The notes beneath the pieces are model-generated. The model did not search any database. It saw nothing but the letters and a program-made list of their open reading frames with translations, and was not told the DNA's origin. The translations under genes and the position numbers were made by a program. From contig NZ_CP072610.1 of assembly GCF_021029445.1 (NCBI RefSeq), forward strand, positions 2,976,001 to 3,040,000: 64,000 bases of DNA, read 5' to 3'. Shown here one piece after another: positions 9,341-17,840 of this stretch (position 1 is its first letter; each line of letters begins with the position of its first letter). The DNA is from Pseudomonas wenzhouensis (GTDB taxonomy: Bacteria > Pseudomonadota > Gammaproteobacteria > Pseudomonadales > Pseudomonadaceae).

Positions 9341-9982
9341 TCAGGACTCATGACCCGCGCAGAACGTATCCGGCTGTGGTCGGTATTGTCCGAGGTGTTC
9401 GTCGACAACCCGGTCGACTACAGCTTTATCGCCCGCCAGGTGGCAGGTTTTGATCGCATCACAGTGCAAGCTGCCTTGCTCGATCTGCCGGACGATGCCG
9501 CCAGCGTCGGCCACGGTAGCGGCCACATGTTCGATCAGCTCGAAAGCCCAACTGCCCTTCAGCGGGTCGACCTCGCCAGGTTTGCCACGGGCATGCTCGG
9601 GGATATCCGCGCTTTCCAGAAACAGCTCCATTTCGAAGCCGTTGCCCATGTCCTGCACATCGTCGAACGGATCGCACAGGCCTTCGGTCGCCAGGATGAT
9701 GGCTTCGCCCCGGCGTACGATGCGGTACGCCTGGCGTGTCGAGGGCCACTGCGCACCACCGGAGAAGGCCGGGCTGATGAGGTACGTCAGCACATCGCGC
9801 TCAACGCTGCCGACGGTTTGCCAGTGTCGATCAAGGCATTCGCCAGTGGCCAGTCTGGCGACCAGGTTGGCGGCTGCGTTGGGGTCATCGCCTTCGGTCA
9901 TGGGCATCGCGGAGGCCGGCGTTTGTTCGATCTCGGGGGCCGCTTTGGCTGAGAGTCCAAACAGTTTTTTCAGAAATTTCAT
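9341..9982 (-). CDS. Protein of unknown function, possibly SUFU-like
   Basis: The product is 213 residues. The ATG at 9982 follows AGGGA, and the codon use is typical of its neighbours. The first 20 residues are basic and then Ala/Pro-rich, not a convincing signal peptide. The middle (AYRIVRRGEAIILATEGLCDP, then GFEMELFLES) faintly recalls the suppressor-of-fused (SUFU-like) fold of bacteria, but I cannot confirm that without a profile search. No catalytic motif is evident. It is monocistronic, between the amidase and the broken PhyH gene, so context gives no functional clue. Confidence 0.6.
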   Translation of the reverse strand: MKFLKKLFGLSAKAAPEIEQTPASAMPMTEGDDPNAAANLVARLATGECLDRHWQTVGSVERDVLTYLISPAFSGGAQWPSTRQAYRIVRRGEAIILATEGLCDPFDDVQDMGNGFEMELFLESADIPEHARGKPGEVDPLKGSWAFELIEHVAATVADAGGIVRQIEQGSLHCDAIKTCHLAGDKAVVDRVVDEHLGQYRPQPDTFCAGHES

Positions 9983-10154
9983 GGGCGTTCCCTGCAGGTT
10001 TGCCTGGCATGCAGGCCAATGGGTGAATCAGTGGGCCACAGGTGTACACCGCCCCCGTCGAGACAGGCGGCAATCATCGCACGGCAACCTGCGCCATAAC
10101 TGTTACCGGGGGCTCACTCAGTGCAGTGCTGGCCGCGAGTGCTGTGGCCTGACT
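9983..10154. other. Intergenic gap, no feature recognised
   Basis: A 172-base stretch between the unknown protein and the shifted tail of the PhyH gene. I see no repeat, terminator or gene in it. Confidence 0.4.
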
Positions 10155-10900
10155 TCAATGAAGTTCTGCACTTACGCCTGATGAAGTGCCAGCCAAGGCT
10201 TGAGCAGGCAAGCTCGGCGCGCAGCGACCCGCTCGAGGCCAGATGATGTTCGCGGGGTCGAAGCGCTCGCGGGTGTCCATCCGTACACCGCGCAGGGCCA
10301 TGCTCTGCAGATGTGCCTCATACAGGCTCGCGGCGAAATAGCTGATCAGAATGCTGCGGCACCGCTGGGGTTGAGGCTGCCGGCATGCACCAGGTCGACA
10401 TCGAATAGCAGGATGTCGCCCGCGCGGCCCGATAACTGAATGACAGCCGATTCATCGTCGAAATCGAACGCCGGCGAAGCTGCTTGCGGACGGTGGCTGC
10501 CGGGCACGAGGCGGGTCGCTCCATTGTCGGGGCCGTAGTCGTCGAAGTAAGCCATGGCGTTGGCGATATCCCCCGGTCGGCGCATGGAAAGATCGCGGTG
10601 CAGGCGCTGGTGACCACGCCCCGGCAGAGGCTCGCGGCCTTCCACTTGCGCCAGGAAGAAGACTTCGCCGATCAACGCCCCCACCGCCGCCAATACCTGC
10701 GGCAAACGGCACACCGCCTGCACGCTCGGATTGTCGTCCAGCAACGAGTGGCGGTAATCCATGCTGCGCGGTACGGGCCATTGGTCCGCTGGTTTGACGC
10801 CGGCATCGAACGCGCTGCGCAGGCCAGCGAGCCACTCGGGCGCAATGGCCTGGCGCAGCAGGACATAACCATCACGTTGCAGTCGCTGGCGTTCATCCAT
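10155..10900 (-). pseudogene. PhyH-type Fe(II)/2-oxoglutarate dioxygenase, frameshifted C-terminus
   Basis: Phytanoyl-CoA dioxygenase (PhyH) superfamily. The first frame starts at MDERQRL (ATG 10900) and gives 184 residues with iron ligands His101 and Asp103 (LHRDLS) and distal His172 (DLVHAGSLNPSG), then stops at 10346. The expected continuation is present in a shifted frame: after the GAA residues the bases read ILISYFAASLYEAHLQSM, then RGVRMDTRERFDP, stopping near 10155. This is a typical PhyH tail, so a small indel around 10346-10362 has broken the gene, or the assembly has an error there. It starts 28 bases after the diguanylate cyclase gene and is probably co-transcribed with it. Confidence 0.75.
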
Positions 10901-10928
10901 GAGTTCTGCCCTTCCTGGTGGCCGGGTT

Positions 10929-12584
10929 TCAGTGATGTTCGATGCGATTGCGCCCGCCGCGCTTGGCACAGTACAGGGCGATGTCACTGCGCGACAGGGC
11001 GGCCTCTACGTTGGCATCGCTGGCATCGAGCGAGGAGATGCCAACGCTGACCGCCAAAAAGATCGGCTCGCCTGCATGCGGGACGGGCGTGCGGGCCAGC
11101 TCGCTCTGGATGCGTGTGGCGAAGTGCATGGCCTTGTCCAGATTCGCTTCGCTGAGCACCACGGCGAACTCCTCGCCACCCAGGCGGCCAGCGGTGTCGG
11201 TCTTGCGCAGCTGACCTCTGAGAATGCCCGCAAAGTGACGCAAGGCCTGGTCGCCGACGTTGTGCCCCCAGCGGTCGTTGATGGCCTTGAAGTAGTCCAG
11301 GTCGAACATCAGAACCGCTGCACTCTGCCCGGGGTTACGTTGCAGGCGGGCCAGTTCCGCCTCGAGCTGCCGCATGAAGTGCCGGCGGTTAGCGAGCTGA
11401 GTGAGAAAGTCGGTGGTGGCAAAAGCCTGTAGCTCGGCCTCGATCTGTTTGCGCGTGGTTACATCAGTCATGAAGCCGTGCCAGATCACGCTGCCATCCT
11501 CTTCACGACGCGGACGGGCCTCCCCCAGGCACCAGATTTCCTGCCCCGCGACCTGTACGCGAAATTCCAGATGCCAGGGCGTCAGCTCTTCGGCCGACAG
11601 TTCGAAGGAGTCGATGAAGGCCATGCGGTCATCCGGATGGACAGCCTCTGTGAGCGTCCTGGCATCGGCCATCAGTTGCATTGCGCTGAGGCCACAGATG
11701 GCTTGTGCGCCAGCGCTGACGTAGGTGAAGGCCGACTCTCCATCGGCTTGCCTGCGGTACTGGAAGACCATGCCGGGAATTTCGGTGGTCAGATCGGTCA
11801 TCAGGGCGGCGGTCTGCTGCACCTGCTCGGATAACCGTCGCATGGCGGTAATGTCGGTCGTGGTGCCAACCATGCGCAGTGGCTTACCCTGCCTGTCGCG
11901 CTCGACCACCTTGCCGCGACTGCACACCCATTTGTAGTGGCCGTCGCGGCAGCGCAGGCGGTGCTCGACTTCGTAGGCCGCCGTGCGCTGATCCAGATGC
12001 GCCTGGATGGTGGCCCGCACGTAATCGAGGTCAGCCGGATGCACACGGCCGTAGCTCTCTTCGATGCGGTTGCCAATCTCGTGGTCGGCATAGCCGAGCA
12101 GCGCCTTCCAGCTGCTGGAGTAATGAATCTCGCCAGTGCTGATGTTGCGATCCCAGATGCCGGTACCGCTGCCCGCGATGGCCAGCGCCATGCGCCGTTC
12201 ACTGTCGCGCAGGGCGGCGATCTCATGCTGCTGAAAGGCCTGGTCTGCGACGCACGCCATCAGGTCGTGGGCCAGGTTGGCAAAATCCTGCAGTGCTTCA
12301 CGCGCTCGGGCGTCAAGCTCGAGCGGCTGCTCGCGCACGAGGTACAGCGTGCCGAGCGACCTGCCCTCGTGTGTCGGCAATGGCCAGGCAAGCGTGCCGG
12401 CTTGGTCAATCGCCGTCCGTTGCCCATCGCTCAGCGCATGGCTGGCCCAGATGCGCCGCGATGCACCAGTGCCGGCACTCAGTACGGCGACCGCATGGAA
12501 ATACCGGCCAAGCAGACGCAGCAGGCCTTCGAGCCGCTCATCGTTGGCGCTGCCGGGCGCATTGACTGAACACAGGGACTGCAT
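10929..12584 (-). CDS. GAF-PAS-PAS-GGDEF diguanylate cyclase
   Basis: Probable cytoplasmic diguanylate cyclase that makes c-di-GMP from two GTP. The product is 551 residues. An N-terminal GAF-like segment covers about 20-115. PAS/PAC 1 covers about 128-250 (WDRNISTGEIHYSSSWKALLG), and PAS/PAC 2 about 265-380. The GGDEF domain covers about 390-551. The active-site motif is GGEEF (469-473), with an RxxD inhibitory site at RKTD (460-463) exactly five residues upstream, so product feedback is likely. There are no membrane segments, so input is cytoplasmic. The PhyH gene follows closely. No clear ribosome binding site precedes the ATG at 12584, so the start could be internal. Confidence 0.88.
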   Translation of the reverse strand: MQSLCSVNAPGSANDERLEGLLRLLGRYFHAVAVLSAGTGASRRIWASHALSDGQRTAIDQAGTLAWPLPTHEGRSLGTLYLVREQPLELDARAREALQDFANLAHDLMACVADQAFQQHEIAALRDSERRMALAIAGSGTGIWDRNISTGEIHYSSSWKALLGYADHEIGNRIEESYGRVHPADLDYVRATIQAHLDQRTAAYEVEHRLRCRDGHYKWVCSRGKVVERDRQGKPLRMVGTTTDITAMRRLSEQVQQTAALMTDLTTEIPGMVFQYRRQADGESAFTYVSAGAQAICGLSAMQLMADARTLTEAVHPDDRMAFIDSFELSAEELTPWHLEFRVQVAGQEIWCLGEARPRREEDGSVIWHGFMTDVTTRKQIEAELQAFATTDFLTQLANRRHFMRQLEAELARLQRNPGQSAAVLMFDLDYFKAINDRWGHNVGDQALRHFAGILRGQLRKTDTAGRLGGEEFAVVLSEANLDKAMHFATRIQSELARTPVPHAGEPIFLAVSVGISSLDASDANVEAALSRSDIALYCAKRGGRNRIEHH

Positions 12585-12899
12585 AGTGATTCTGCCGGGA
12601 TAGAAACGCGAAAGACGCCTGATATTGATACGCCATTGTCAGGCTGACGTCTAATCGTGCATGCAGCTTAAGCCTGTACCAGCAGGCCGTTGCCCAGCAT
12701 GGTGGATCAGCAGGCACTTCAGGCAGTCACTCGCCAGCCTCACTACGCACGCTCCAGGCTGGTCGATCGCCCAATAATCGTTATGATATAACATCTTTAT
12801 CGAGACCAACCCGCTACTGCCTGTCATGGGCGAAACGCTCTCTGGCCAGCCAACACAACCACCTCCCGACTCTCAGACAACGCAACATTAGGAATACCC
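12585..12899. other. Divergent intergenic region
   Basis: A 315-base gap between the diguanylate cyclase (minus) and the TonB receptor (plus). It contains the Zur-box-like palindrome at 12780-12792. I see nothing else specific. Confidence 0.5.
12780..12792 (+). promoter_or_regulatory. Zur-box-like operator before the TonB receptor
   Basis: GTTATGATATAAC is a perfect 5-base inverted repeat (GTTAT/ATAAC) with a 3-base centre, and agrees at 12 of 13 positions with the GTTATANTATAAC core of gammaproteobacterial Zur boxes as I recall it. It overlaps TATGAT and TATAAC hexamers that could serve as a -10 element, as expected of a repressor site. It lies about 108 bases before the receptor start codon. 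Confidence 0.6.
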
Positions 12900-14960
12900 A
12901 TGAAAGCCACCTCGGCCTCCCTCGCCGTCATGACCGCCCTGGTCACGCCTCAGATTCACGCTGCCTCATCCGGCAACTCCACCGTTTCGCTCGGCTCGGT
13001 CTACGTCACCCCGGAGGCCAGCGGCACGCTGCGCACCGACAGCATCCTGACGTCAGTCGACATCATGGGCAGCGACAAGATCGAGGACAAAACCGTGATG
13101 AACAGCTGGGAGCTGGTAGGCCAGATGCCCGGCATCCAGCTGACCGAAACGCGCATGGGCGCCGAGTCGGGCAAGGTGACCTTCCGCGCCTTCAACGGTG
13201 AGGGTTACATCAATGGCATCAAAACCCTGATCGACGGCGTACCGAGTAACGTCAACAGCGGCAACCAGCGCTTCATCGACATGGTCTTCCCGCTGGACAT
13301 CGACTACATCGAGGTGGTGCGCGGCACCAACGACCCGCGCTATGGCCTGCACAACATCGGCGGCAACATCAACTTCGTCACCCGCCAGGGCGGCAACTAC
13401 ACCGATGGCCGTCTGACCTACGGCAGCTTCAATACCCGCGAATTGCAGTTGGCGGTCGGCCACGAGGAAGGCAACTTCGCGCAAAACTACTTCCTGGCCA
13501 AGCAGGACTCCGACGGCTTCCGCGACCACAGCGACTCCAACAAGTATTCCCTGGGCGGCAAGTGGTTCGTCAGCGATGACGAGCAGACCATGAAGCTCGG
13601 CGTGGTCGCCCGCCTCTACCACCACGAGGCCGAGGAGCCGGGTTTTCTCACCGCCCGGCAATTGGCCGCCAGCCGCACCCAGTCGCCGGCGAAGAACGCC
13701 AACGACGGCGACGACCGCGACATGAAGCACCTCAGCGGGCATGCCGATTTCCAGCTCAGCGACGACCTGAGCCTGAGCCTGAGCAACAAGCTGTACTACA
13801 ACAGCTACGACGATGACCGCACCGTGACCTTCACCGACTACCCGGACGGCAACGCCCCGCGCCAGCGCCGCCAATGGCAGGAGCGGCAGATCGGTGCGCT
13901 GAGCAACCTGACCTGGCGCGCCCACGACATGCTCACCCTCGATGGTGGCGTCAACTACGAGCAGCAGAACAACGGATACCGCCGTTATCGCTACAACTTC
14001 GGTATCCCCACCGACTTCGACGCGCCGCCGGCCCGCACGCAGAACGACGATAGCTACACCCTGTACAACACGGGTGCCTACGTCCAGGCGATCATCCAGC
14101 CCATCGAACAGCTGAAGATCATCCCGGCGTATCGGGTCGACACCTTCTCCGGCAATACCGAGCTGATGAACGGCGAGAAGGCCGAACTGCAAGACTATGG
14201 CTGGATCGAGCAGCCCAAGCTCAGTGTGGTGTACAGCCTCACCCCGGACGTGAACCTCTACGCCAACTGGGGCCGTACCTTCCAGATTCTTACCGGCTCC
14301 ACCGCACCGGCCTACCTGACCGCAGGCCAGGCGGCGTACAAACCGTCGATCAACACCGGCAAGGAAGTGGGGGTGAAATTCAAGCCGTTCGCCGGTTCGG
14401 AAGCACGCATCGCCGTATGGCAGCAGGAAGCCACCGATGAAGTGGCCAACATGCCCAGCACCGGCACCACCGTCGGTTTGGGTGAAACCAAGCGTCGCGG
14501 CATCGACATGCAGCTCACCGCACAACTGAACGAGCAGTGGACGGTGTGGGGCTCGCACGCCATTCAGGAAGCCAAGGTCGTCAGCGCCTTCACCGCTGGT
14601 GGCCAGTCGCTGGCTGGCAAGGAAGTGTTCTCCACCCCGCGCTACATCAGCAATGCCGGGGTCGACTACCAGTTCAACGACGCCTGGCGCTTCGGCCTGT
14701 CGGCGCGCGCGCAGGGCGATTACTACATCGACGAGCTGAACGAGCAAGGCAAGTACGGCGGCTTCGCGGTGCTCGATGCCAACGTGCGCTATCAGGTTTC
14801 AGCCACCACCAGCCTCGACCTGCAGTTGAAGAACCTCACCGACCGTAAATACGAGTACGTATGGTTCGACAACTTCTTCTGGGCCGCTGGCGATGAACAA
14901 CCGATGTTCTCCCCCGCGCCGGGCCGCTCGGCCTATGTGTCGGTGAACATGAAGCTGTAG
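12900..14960 (+). CDS. TonB-dependent outer-membrane receptor, possibly zinc-related
   Basis: Outer-membrane gated channel powered by TonB-ExbB-ExbD. The product is 686 residues: a signal peptide to about residue 21 (TPQIHA), a plug domain about 35-155 (MPGIQLTETRMG, IDYIEVVRGTNDPRYGLHNIGGNINFVTRQG) and a 22-strand-type barrel ending in a hydrophobic terminus YVSVNMKL. Such termini, with alternating aromatic and hydrophobic residues, direct barrel assembly. The substrate is not evident from the protein. The Zur-like operator at 12780-12792 suggests zinc starvation control, as for ZnuD-type or zincophore receptors (inference). No His-rich loop is obvious. The start is preceded by GGAATACCC. 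Confidence 0.88.
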   Translation: MKATSASLAVMTALVTPQIHAASSGNSTVSLGSVYVTPEASGTLRTDSILTSVDIMGSDKIEDKTVMNSWELVGQMPGIQLTETRMGAESGKVTFRAFNGEGYINGIKTLIDGVPSNVNSGNQRFIDMVFPLDIDYIEVVRGTNDPRYGLHNIGGNINFVTRQGGNYTDGRLTYGSFNTRELQLAVGHEEGNFAQNYFLAKQDSDGFRDHSDSNKYSLGGKWFVSDDEQTMKLGVVARLYHHEAEEPGFLTARQLAASRTQSPAKNANDGDDRDMKHLSGHADFQLSDDLSLSLSNKLYYNSYDDDRTVTFTDYPDGNAPRQRRQWQERQIGALSNLTWRAHDMLTLDGGVNYEQQNNGYRRYRYNFGIPTDFDAPPARTQNDDSYTLYNTGAYVQAIIQPIEQLKIIPAYRVDTFSGNTELMNGEKAELQDYGWIEQPKLSVVYSLTPDVNLYANWGRTFQILTGSTAPAYLTAGQAAYKPSINTGKEVGVKFKPFAGSEARIAVWQQEATDEVANMPSTGTTVGLGETKRRGIDMQLTAQLNEQWTVWGSHAIQEAKVVSAFTAGGQSLAGKEVFSTPRYISNAGVDYQFNDAWRFGLSARAQGDYYIDELNEQGKYGGFAVLDANVRYQVSATTSLDLQLKNLTDRKYEYVWFDNFFWAAGDEQPMFSPAPGRSAYVSVNMKL

Positions 14961-14970
14961 CGCAACACAA

Positions 14971-15033
14971 CCTGTAGGAGCCGGCTTGCCGGCGATCACG
15001 CCAGCCATCGCCCGCAAGCGGGCTCCTACAGGC
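14971..15033. repeat. REP palindrome after the TonB receptor
   Basis: TGTAGGAGCCGGCTTGCCGG and, inverted, CGCAAGCGGGCTCCTACAGG flank a short loop. This is the common TAGGAGC...GGCTCCTA REP type of Pseudomonas. It begins about 10 bases after the receptor stop codon and may act as a 3' mRNA stabiliser or weak terminator. Confidence 0.75.
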
Positions 15034-15052
15034 ATACCCTGCGAGTATGTAT

Positions 15053-15638
15053 CCTGGGTTGAGCACAGCGAAAACCGGGATCGCCTTAATGGGTTTCGCC
15101 TTGCTCCACGCCTCCTGCGATGCTGTAGGAGCGGTGCCCCGCCGCGAATCTGGCCATCACGGCCTAGCAACATTTCGCCCCAAGGCGGGGCTCCCACACA
15201 AGATAGCGCTAGACGCTTCATTCGTAGCATGGCCACGACTCAGCAGTTAGCCTGGGTTGAGCACAGCGAAACCCGGGACCATCAGACGGGTTTCGCCTTG
15301 CTCCACGCCTCCTGCGATGCTGTAGGAGCGGCGCCCCGCCGCGAATCTGGCCAGCACGACCTCGCTACGTTTCGCCCCGAGGCGGGGCTCCCACACAAGA
15401 CAGCGCTGGACGCTTCATTCGTGGCATGGCCACGACTCAGCAGTTAGCCTGGGTTAAGCACAGCGAAACACGGGACTATCAGACAGGTTTCGCCTTGCTC
15501 CACGCCTCCTGCGATGCTGTAGGAGCGGCGCCCCGCCGCGAATCTGGCCATCACGGCCTCGCAACATTTCGCCCCGAAGCGGGGCTCCCACACAAGATAG
15601 CGCTAGACGCTTCATTCGTGGCATGACCACGAATCAGA
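15053..15638. repeat. Three tandem copies of a ~197-base compound repeat
   Basis: Units begin at CCTGGGTT at 15053, 15251 and 15448, giving periods of 198 and 197 bases. Each unit holds two palindromes: CCTGGGTTgAGCACAGCGAA followed by CCCGGGA-type arms, and GGAGCGGCGCCCCGCC paired with GGCGGGGCTCCC. Each unit closes with a TTCATTCGT(A/G)GCATGRCCACGA tract. Copies differ by scattered substitutions (for example GGTGCCCC in copy 1 against GGCGCCCC in copies 2 and 3). The last copy runs into the stop codon of the neighbouring minus-strand gene. Confidence 0.88.
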
Positions 15639-16773
15639 AATACTTCAACCAACGTATATCCCGACGCCGCGCCTTGAGCCGGGCGAACCATTGCGTAGGC
15701 GGGAACAACAGCACGGCCAGAGCCAAGGTCGCCGCCCAAATCCAGCCCATCGTCTCGAAACCGAAGTAATGTCCCTGGTTGGCGCCCCAGATGGCGAAAG
15801 CGGTGACATAGAGCAGCTTCAGCACATACAGGTGCAGCAGGTAGAAGAACATCGGCGCACTGCCGAACACCGCCAGCGTGCGCACCATGCGCCCGTCATT
15901 GCGGCGCTCGAAATAGGCCAGCAGCAATAAACCGATACCCAGCGTCAGCGCCAGGAACAGCAGCGACGGCGGGTATTTGGTGATGTTAAGTAGGCTCATC
16001 AGCGTCTGCAGTCCGCTCTCCCCGACCACCCAGGGCTTTTCACCGTAGCCATTGACCAAGCGCAGTACCACGAACAGCGCCAGCGCAGCGAAACCGCTAC
16101 GACGCAGCCACTGCAAACGCTGCTCGGGCACGCTCGACCAGCGAAACCAGGGGCCGATCACATAGCCCAGGGCGATTACGCCGATCCACGGCAATACCGG
16201 ATAAGAGGTGCGCAGCCGCAGCGATTCGGAAAACTCGATCCAGCCACGGTCATGCAACACCGCCCAAGGGATGTGCATGGTCGACTCGACTGGAAAGTGC
16301 AGCCCATCGAGCAGGTTATGCCCCGCCACCAGCGCCAGCCCCAGCACAGCCAGCAGCGTTCGCGGCAGCCACAGCAGCACGGAGAGCGCCAGCATGCTCA
16401 GGCCGATGGCCCAGATCACCTGCAGGTAGATCACCGTGGGCGGCAACTGAAAGGTCCAGGCGAAGTTGACCAGACTGAACTCCAGCACCACCAGAAACAG
16501 TCCGCGCTTGAACAGGAAGGCGCTGGTCGCCGCCCTGCTCATCTGTTTCTCGCCGTAGAGAAAGGCCGAGAGTCCGGTGAGCAGAATGAATACCGGCGCA
16601 CACAGGTGCGCCAGCGTGCGGCTGAAAAACAACGCAGCTTCGGTAGCCGTCACGTCCATCGGATCCCCGACCTGCTGATGCAGGTAGAAGGTTTCGCGGA
16701 CGTGATCGAGCAACATGAAGAGGATGACCAAGCCACGCAGGGCATCGATGGAGAGCAGACGATTGGAGGACAT
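15634..16773 (-). CDS. DUF1624/YeiB-like integral membrane acyltransferase-type protein
   Basis: Polytopic inner-membrane protein of 379 residues with about ten hydrophobic segments. The N-terminal signature RLLSIDALRGLVILFMLLDHVRE, with a conserved His in a membrane segment, is typical of the DUF1624/heparan-alpha-glucosaminide acetyltransferase-like group. That group is thought to move acyl groups across membranes onto sugars; the substrate here is unknown. The stop codon lies in the edge of the tandem repeat at 15053-15638, so its last residues (RWLKYF) may have been shaped by that repeat. It is monocistronic. Confidence 0.75.
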   Translation of the reverse strand: MSSNRLLSIDALRGLVILFMLLDHVRETFYLHQQVGDPMDVTATEAALFFSRTLAHLCAPVFILLTGLSAFLYGEKQMSRAATSAFLFKRGLFLVVLEFSLVNFAWTFQLPPTVIYLQVIWAIGLSMLALSVLLWLPRTLLAVLGLALVAGHNLLDGLHFPVESTMHIPWAVLHDRGWIEFSESLRLRTSYPVLPWIGVIALGYVIGPWFRWSSVPEQRLQWLRRSGFAALALFVVLRLVNGYGEKPWVVGESGLQTLMSLLNITKYPPSLLFLALTLGIGLLLLAYFERRNDGRMVRTLAVFGSAPMFFYLLHLYVLKLLYVTAFAIWGANQGHYFGFETMGWIWAATLALAVLLFPPTQWFARLKARRRDIRWLKYF

Positions 16774-17072
16774 GAAAGGCTTCGCATAGCGCTATCAAAT
16801 AAACGCAATACTATAACCTTTCACATAAAGCCCATGCACCTGCGCCTGAACCAGCGCTTAAACCCAGCACAGTGCAACAGCGCCGTAATAGCCATAAGCA
16901 ACCACGCAGAAGAGGCTGCGTGATGAAACGCCCCTCACTGCCTCTTTGCACTGGCTGGAACCACTGGATTCGCAACCTGCTGACGCCATCGACTGAACCG
17001 AGGCAGATGAGCAACGCAGGTCGCGTCCGCAGGATGTACCGTGCGCACCGGCGCGACCTGAACATCGCCGGC
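16774..17072. other. Intergenic gap, no gene recognised
   Basis: A 299-base stretch between the membrane protein and the DUF1285 gene. It contains the promoter region of the former and short imperfect inverted repeats (AGAGGC/GCCTCT near 16910-16945). I find nothing stronger. Confidence 0.4.
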
Positions 17073-17642
17073 TCAGGCCGGGGAAAGCCCGATGGGGTAG
17101 AACACTCCACTGCTCCAAACACCCAGCCAGGGCTCTCCGTCGATCTCGCGTTCCACCGCCAGCTCCACCAGCTGATAGAACACGTTGCGATGGATCAACG
17201 CATCGAGGTTATGCCGCACCCGAATGTAGGGCGAAGGTTCGAGTGTCGCAGGGTCGATCTCGACGCGAAGAGGATGCTCGGCGCCAGCCACCACTTCATC
17301 CTCGACGTTGGTGGTGAAACGCAGCACCTGCGCCTCGCCCTCACCGTCAACCTGCAGGGTCACCGCGACGAAGGGCGCGTCCTCGACCTGGATGCCGACC
17401 TTTTCCACCGGCGTGATCAGGAAGTAGTCGTCGCCGTCACGACGGATGATGGTGGAAAACAGCCGCACCATGGGTTTGCGGCCGATGGGCGTGCCCAGGT
17501 AGTACCAGGTACCATCGCGGGCGATACGCATATCGATATCGCCACAGAAATCCGGGTTCCACAGGTGCACAGGGGGCAGGCCCTTGCCTTCACTCTTGGG
17601 GATCTGCGCCAGCAGGTCGCCGGCCTTGCCTGGATCACTCAT
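17073..17642 (-). CDS. DUF1285 family protein
   Basis: Soluble 189-residue protein of the DUF1285 family, conserved in proteobacteria. Typical stretches are [27 protein letters not shown]'s core and a C-terminal [17 protein letters not shown]. The molecular role is unknown to me. There is no signal peptide or membrane segment. It is on the same strand as the DUF4823 lipoprotein gene 198 bases upstream, and the two are adjacent in some other Pseudomonas genomes as far as I recall, but an operon is not certain. Confidence 0.82.
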   Translation of the reverse strand: MSDPGKAGDLLAQIPKSEGKGLPPVHLWNPDFCGDIDMRIARDGTWYYLGTPIGRKPMVRLFSTIIRRDGDDYFLITPVEKVGIQVEDAPFVAVTLQVDGEGEAQVLRFTTNVEDEVVAGAEHPLRVEIDPATLEPSPYIRVRHNLDALIHRNVFYQLVELAVEREIDGEPWLGVWSSGVFYPIGLSPA

Positions 17643-17840
17643 GCTCTGTCCTCGTCCACGTCACTGCCAGCCGAAAAGGATACACCGTGGCGCCTGTCGC
17701 GACTAAAGGGCCGCGCGCCTGAAATCGGGCTTCATCGCTGAACAGTGCTTGCGCCAGCCCGGAAGGGCATCATCCAGACGCAATGACCTTCCCGTACCGT
17801 CATCAGCACCGCACTGACGGCCGCGCGTTTTAGGGCGTTC

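Noticed and set aside
12780..12792. Fur box before the TonB receptor
   Set aside because: The palindrome does not fit the GATAATGATAATCATTATC pattern; it fits a Zur box much better.
13053..14747. Minus-strand open frame opposite the TonB receptor
   Set aside because: Val/Gly/Ala-rich shadow; the plus-strand receptor is well supported.
15047..15626. Short repeated open frames in the tandem array
   Set aside because: They are translations of the repeat unit itself and recur with it; no evidence that they are proteins.
15053..15638. CRISPR array
   Set aside because: The period is ~197 bases, the whole unit is repeated with no unique spacers, and no cas genes are near.
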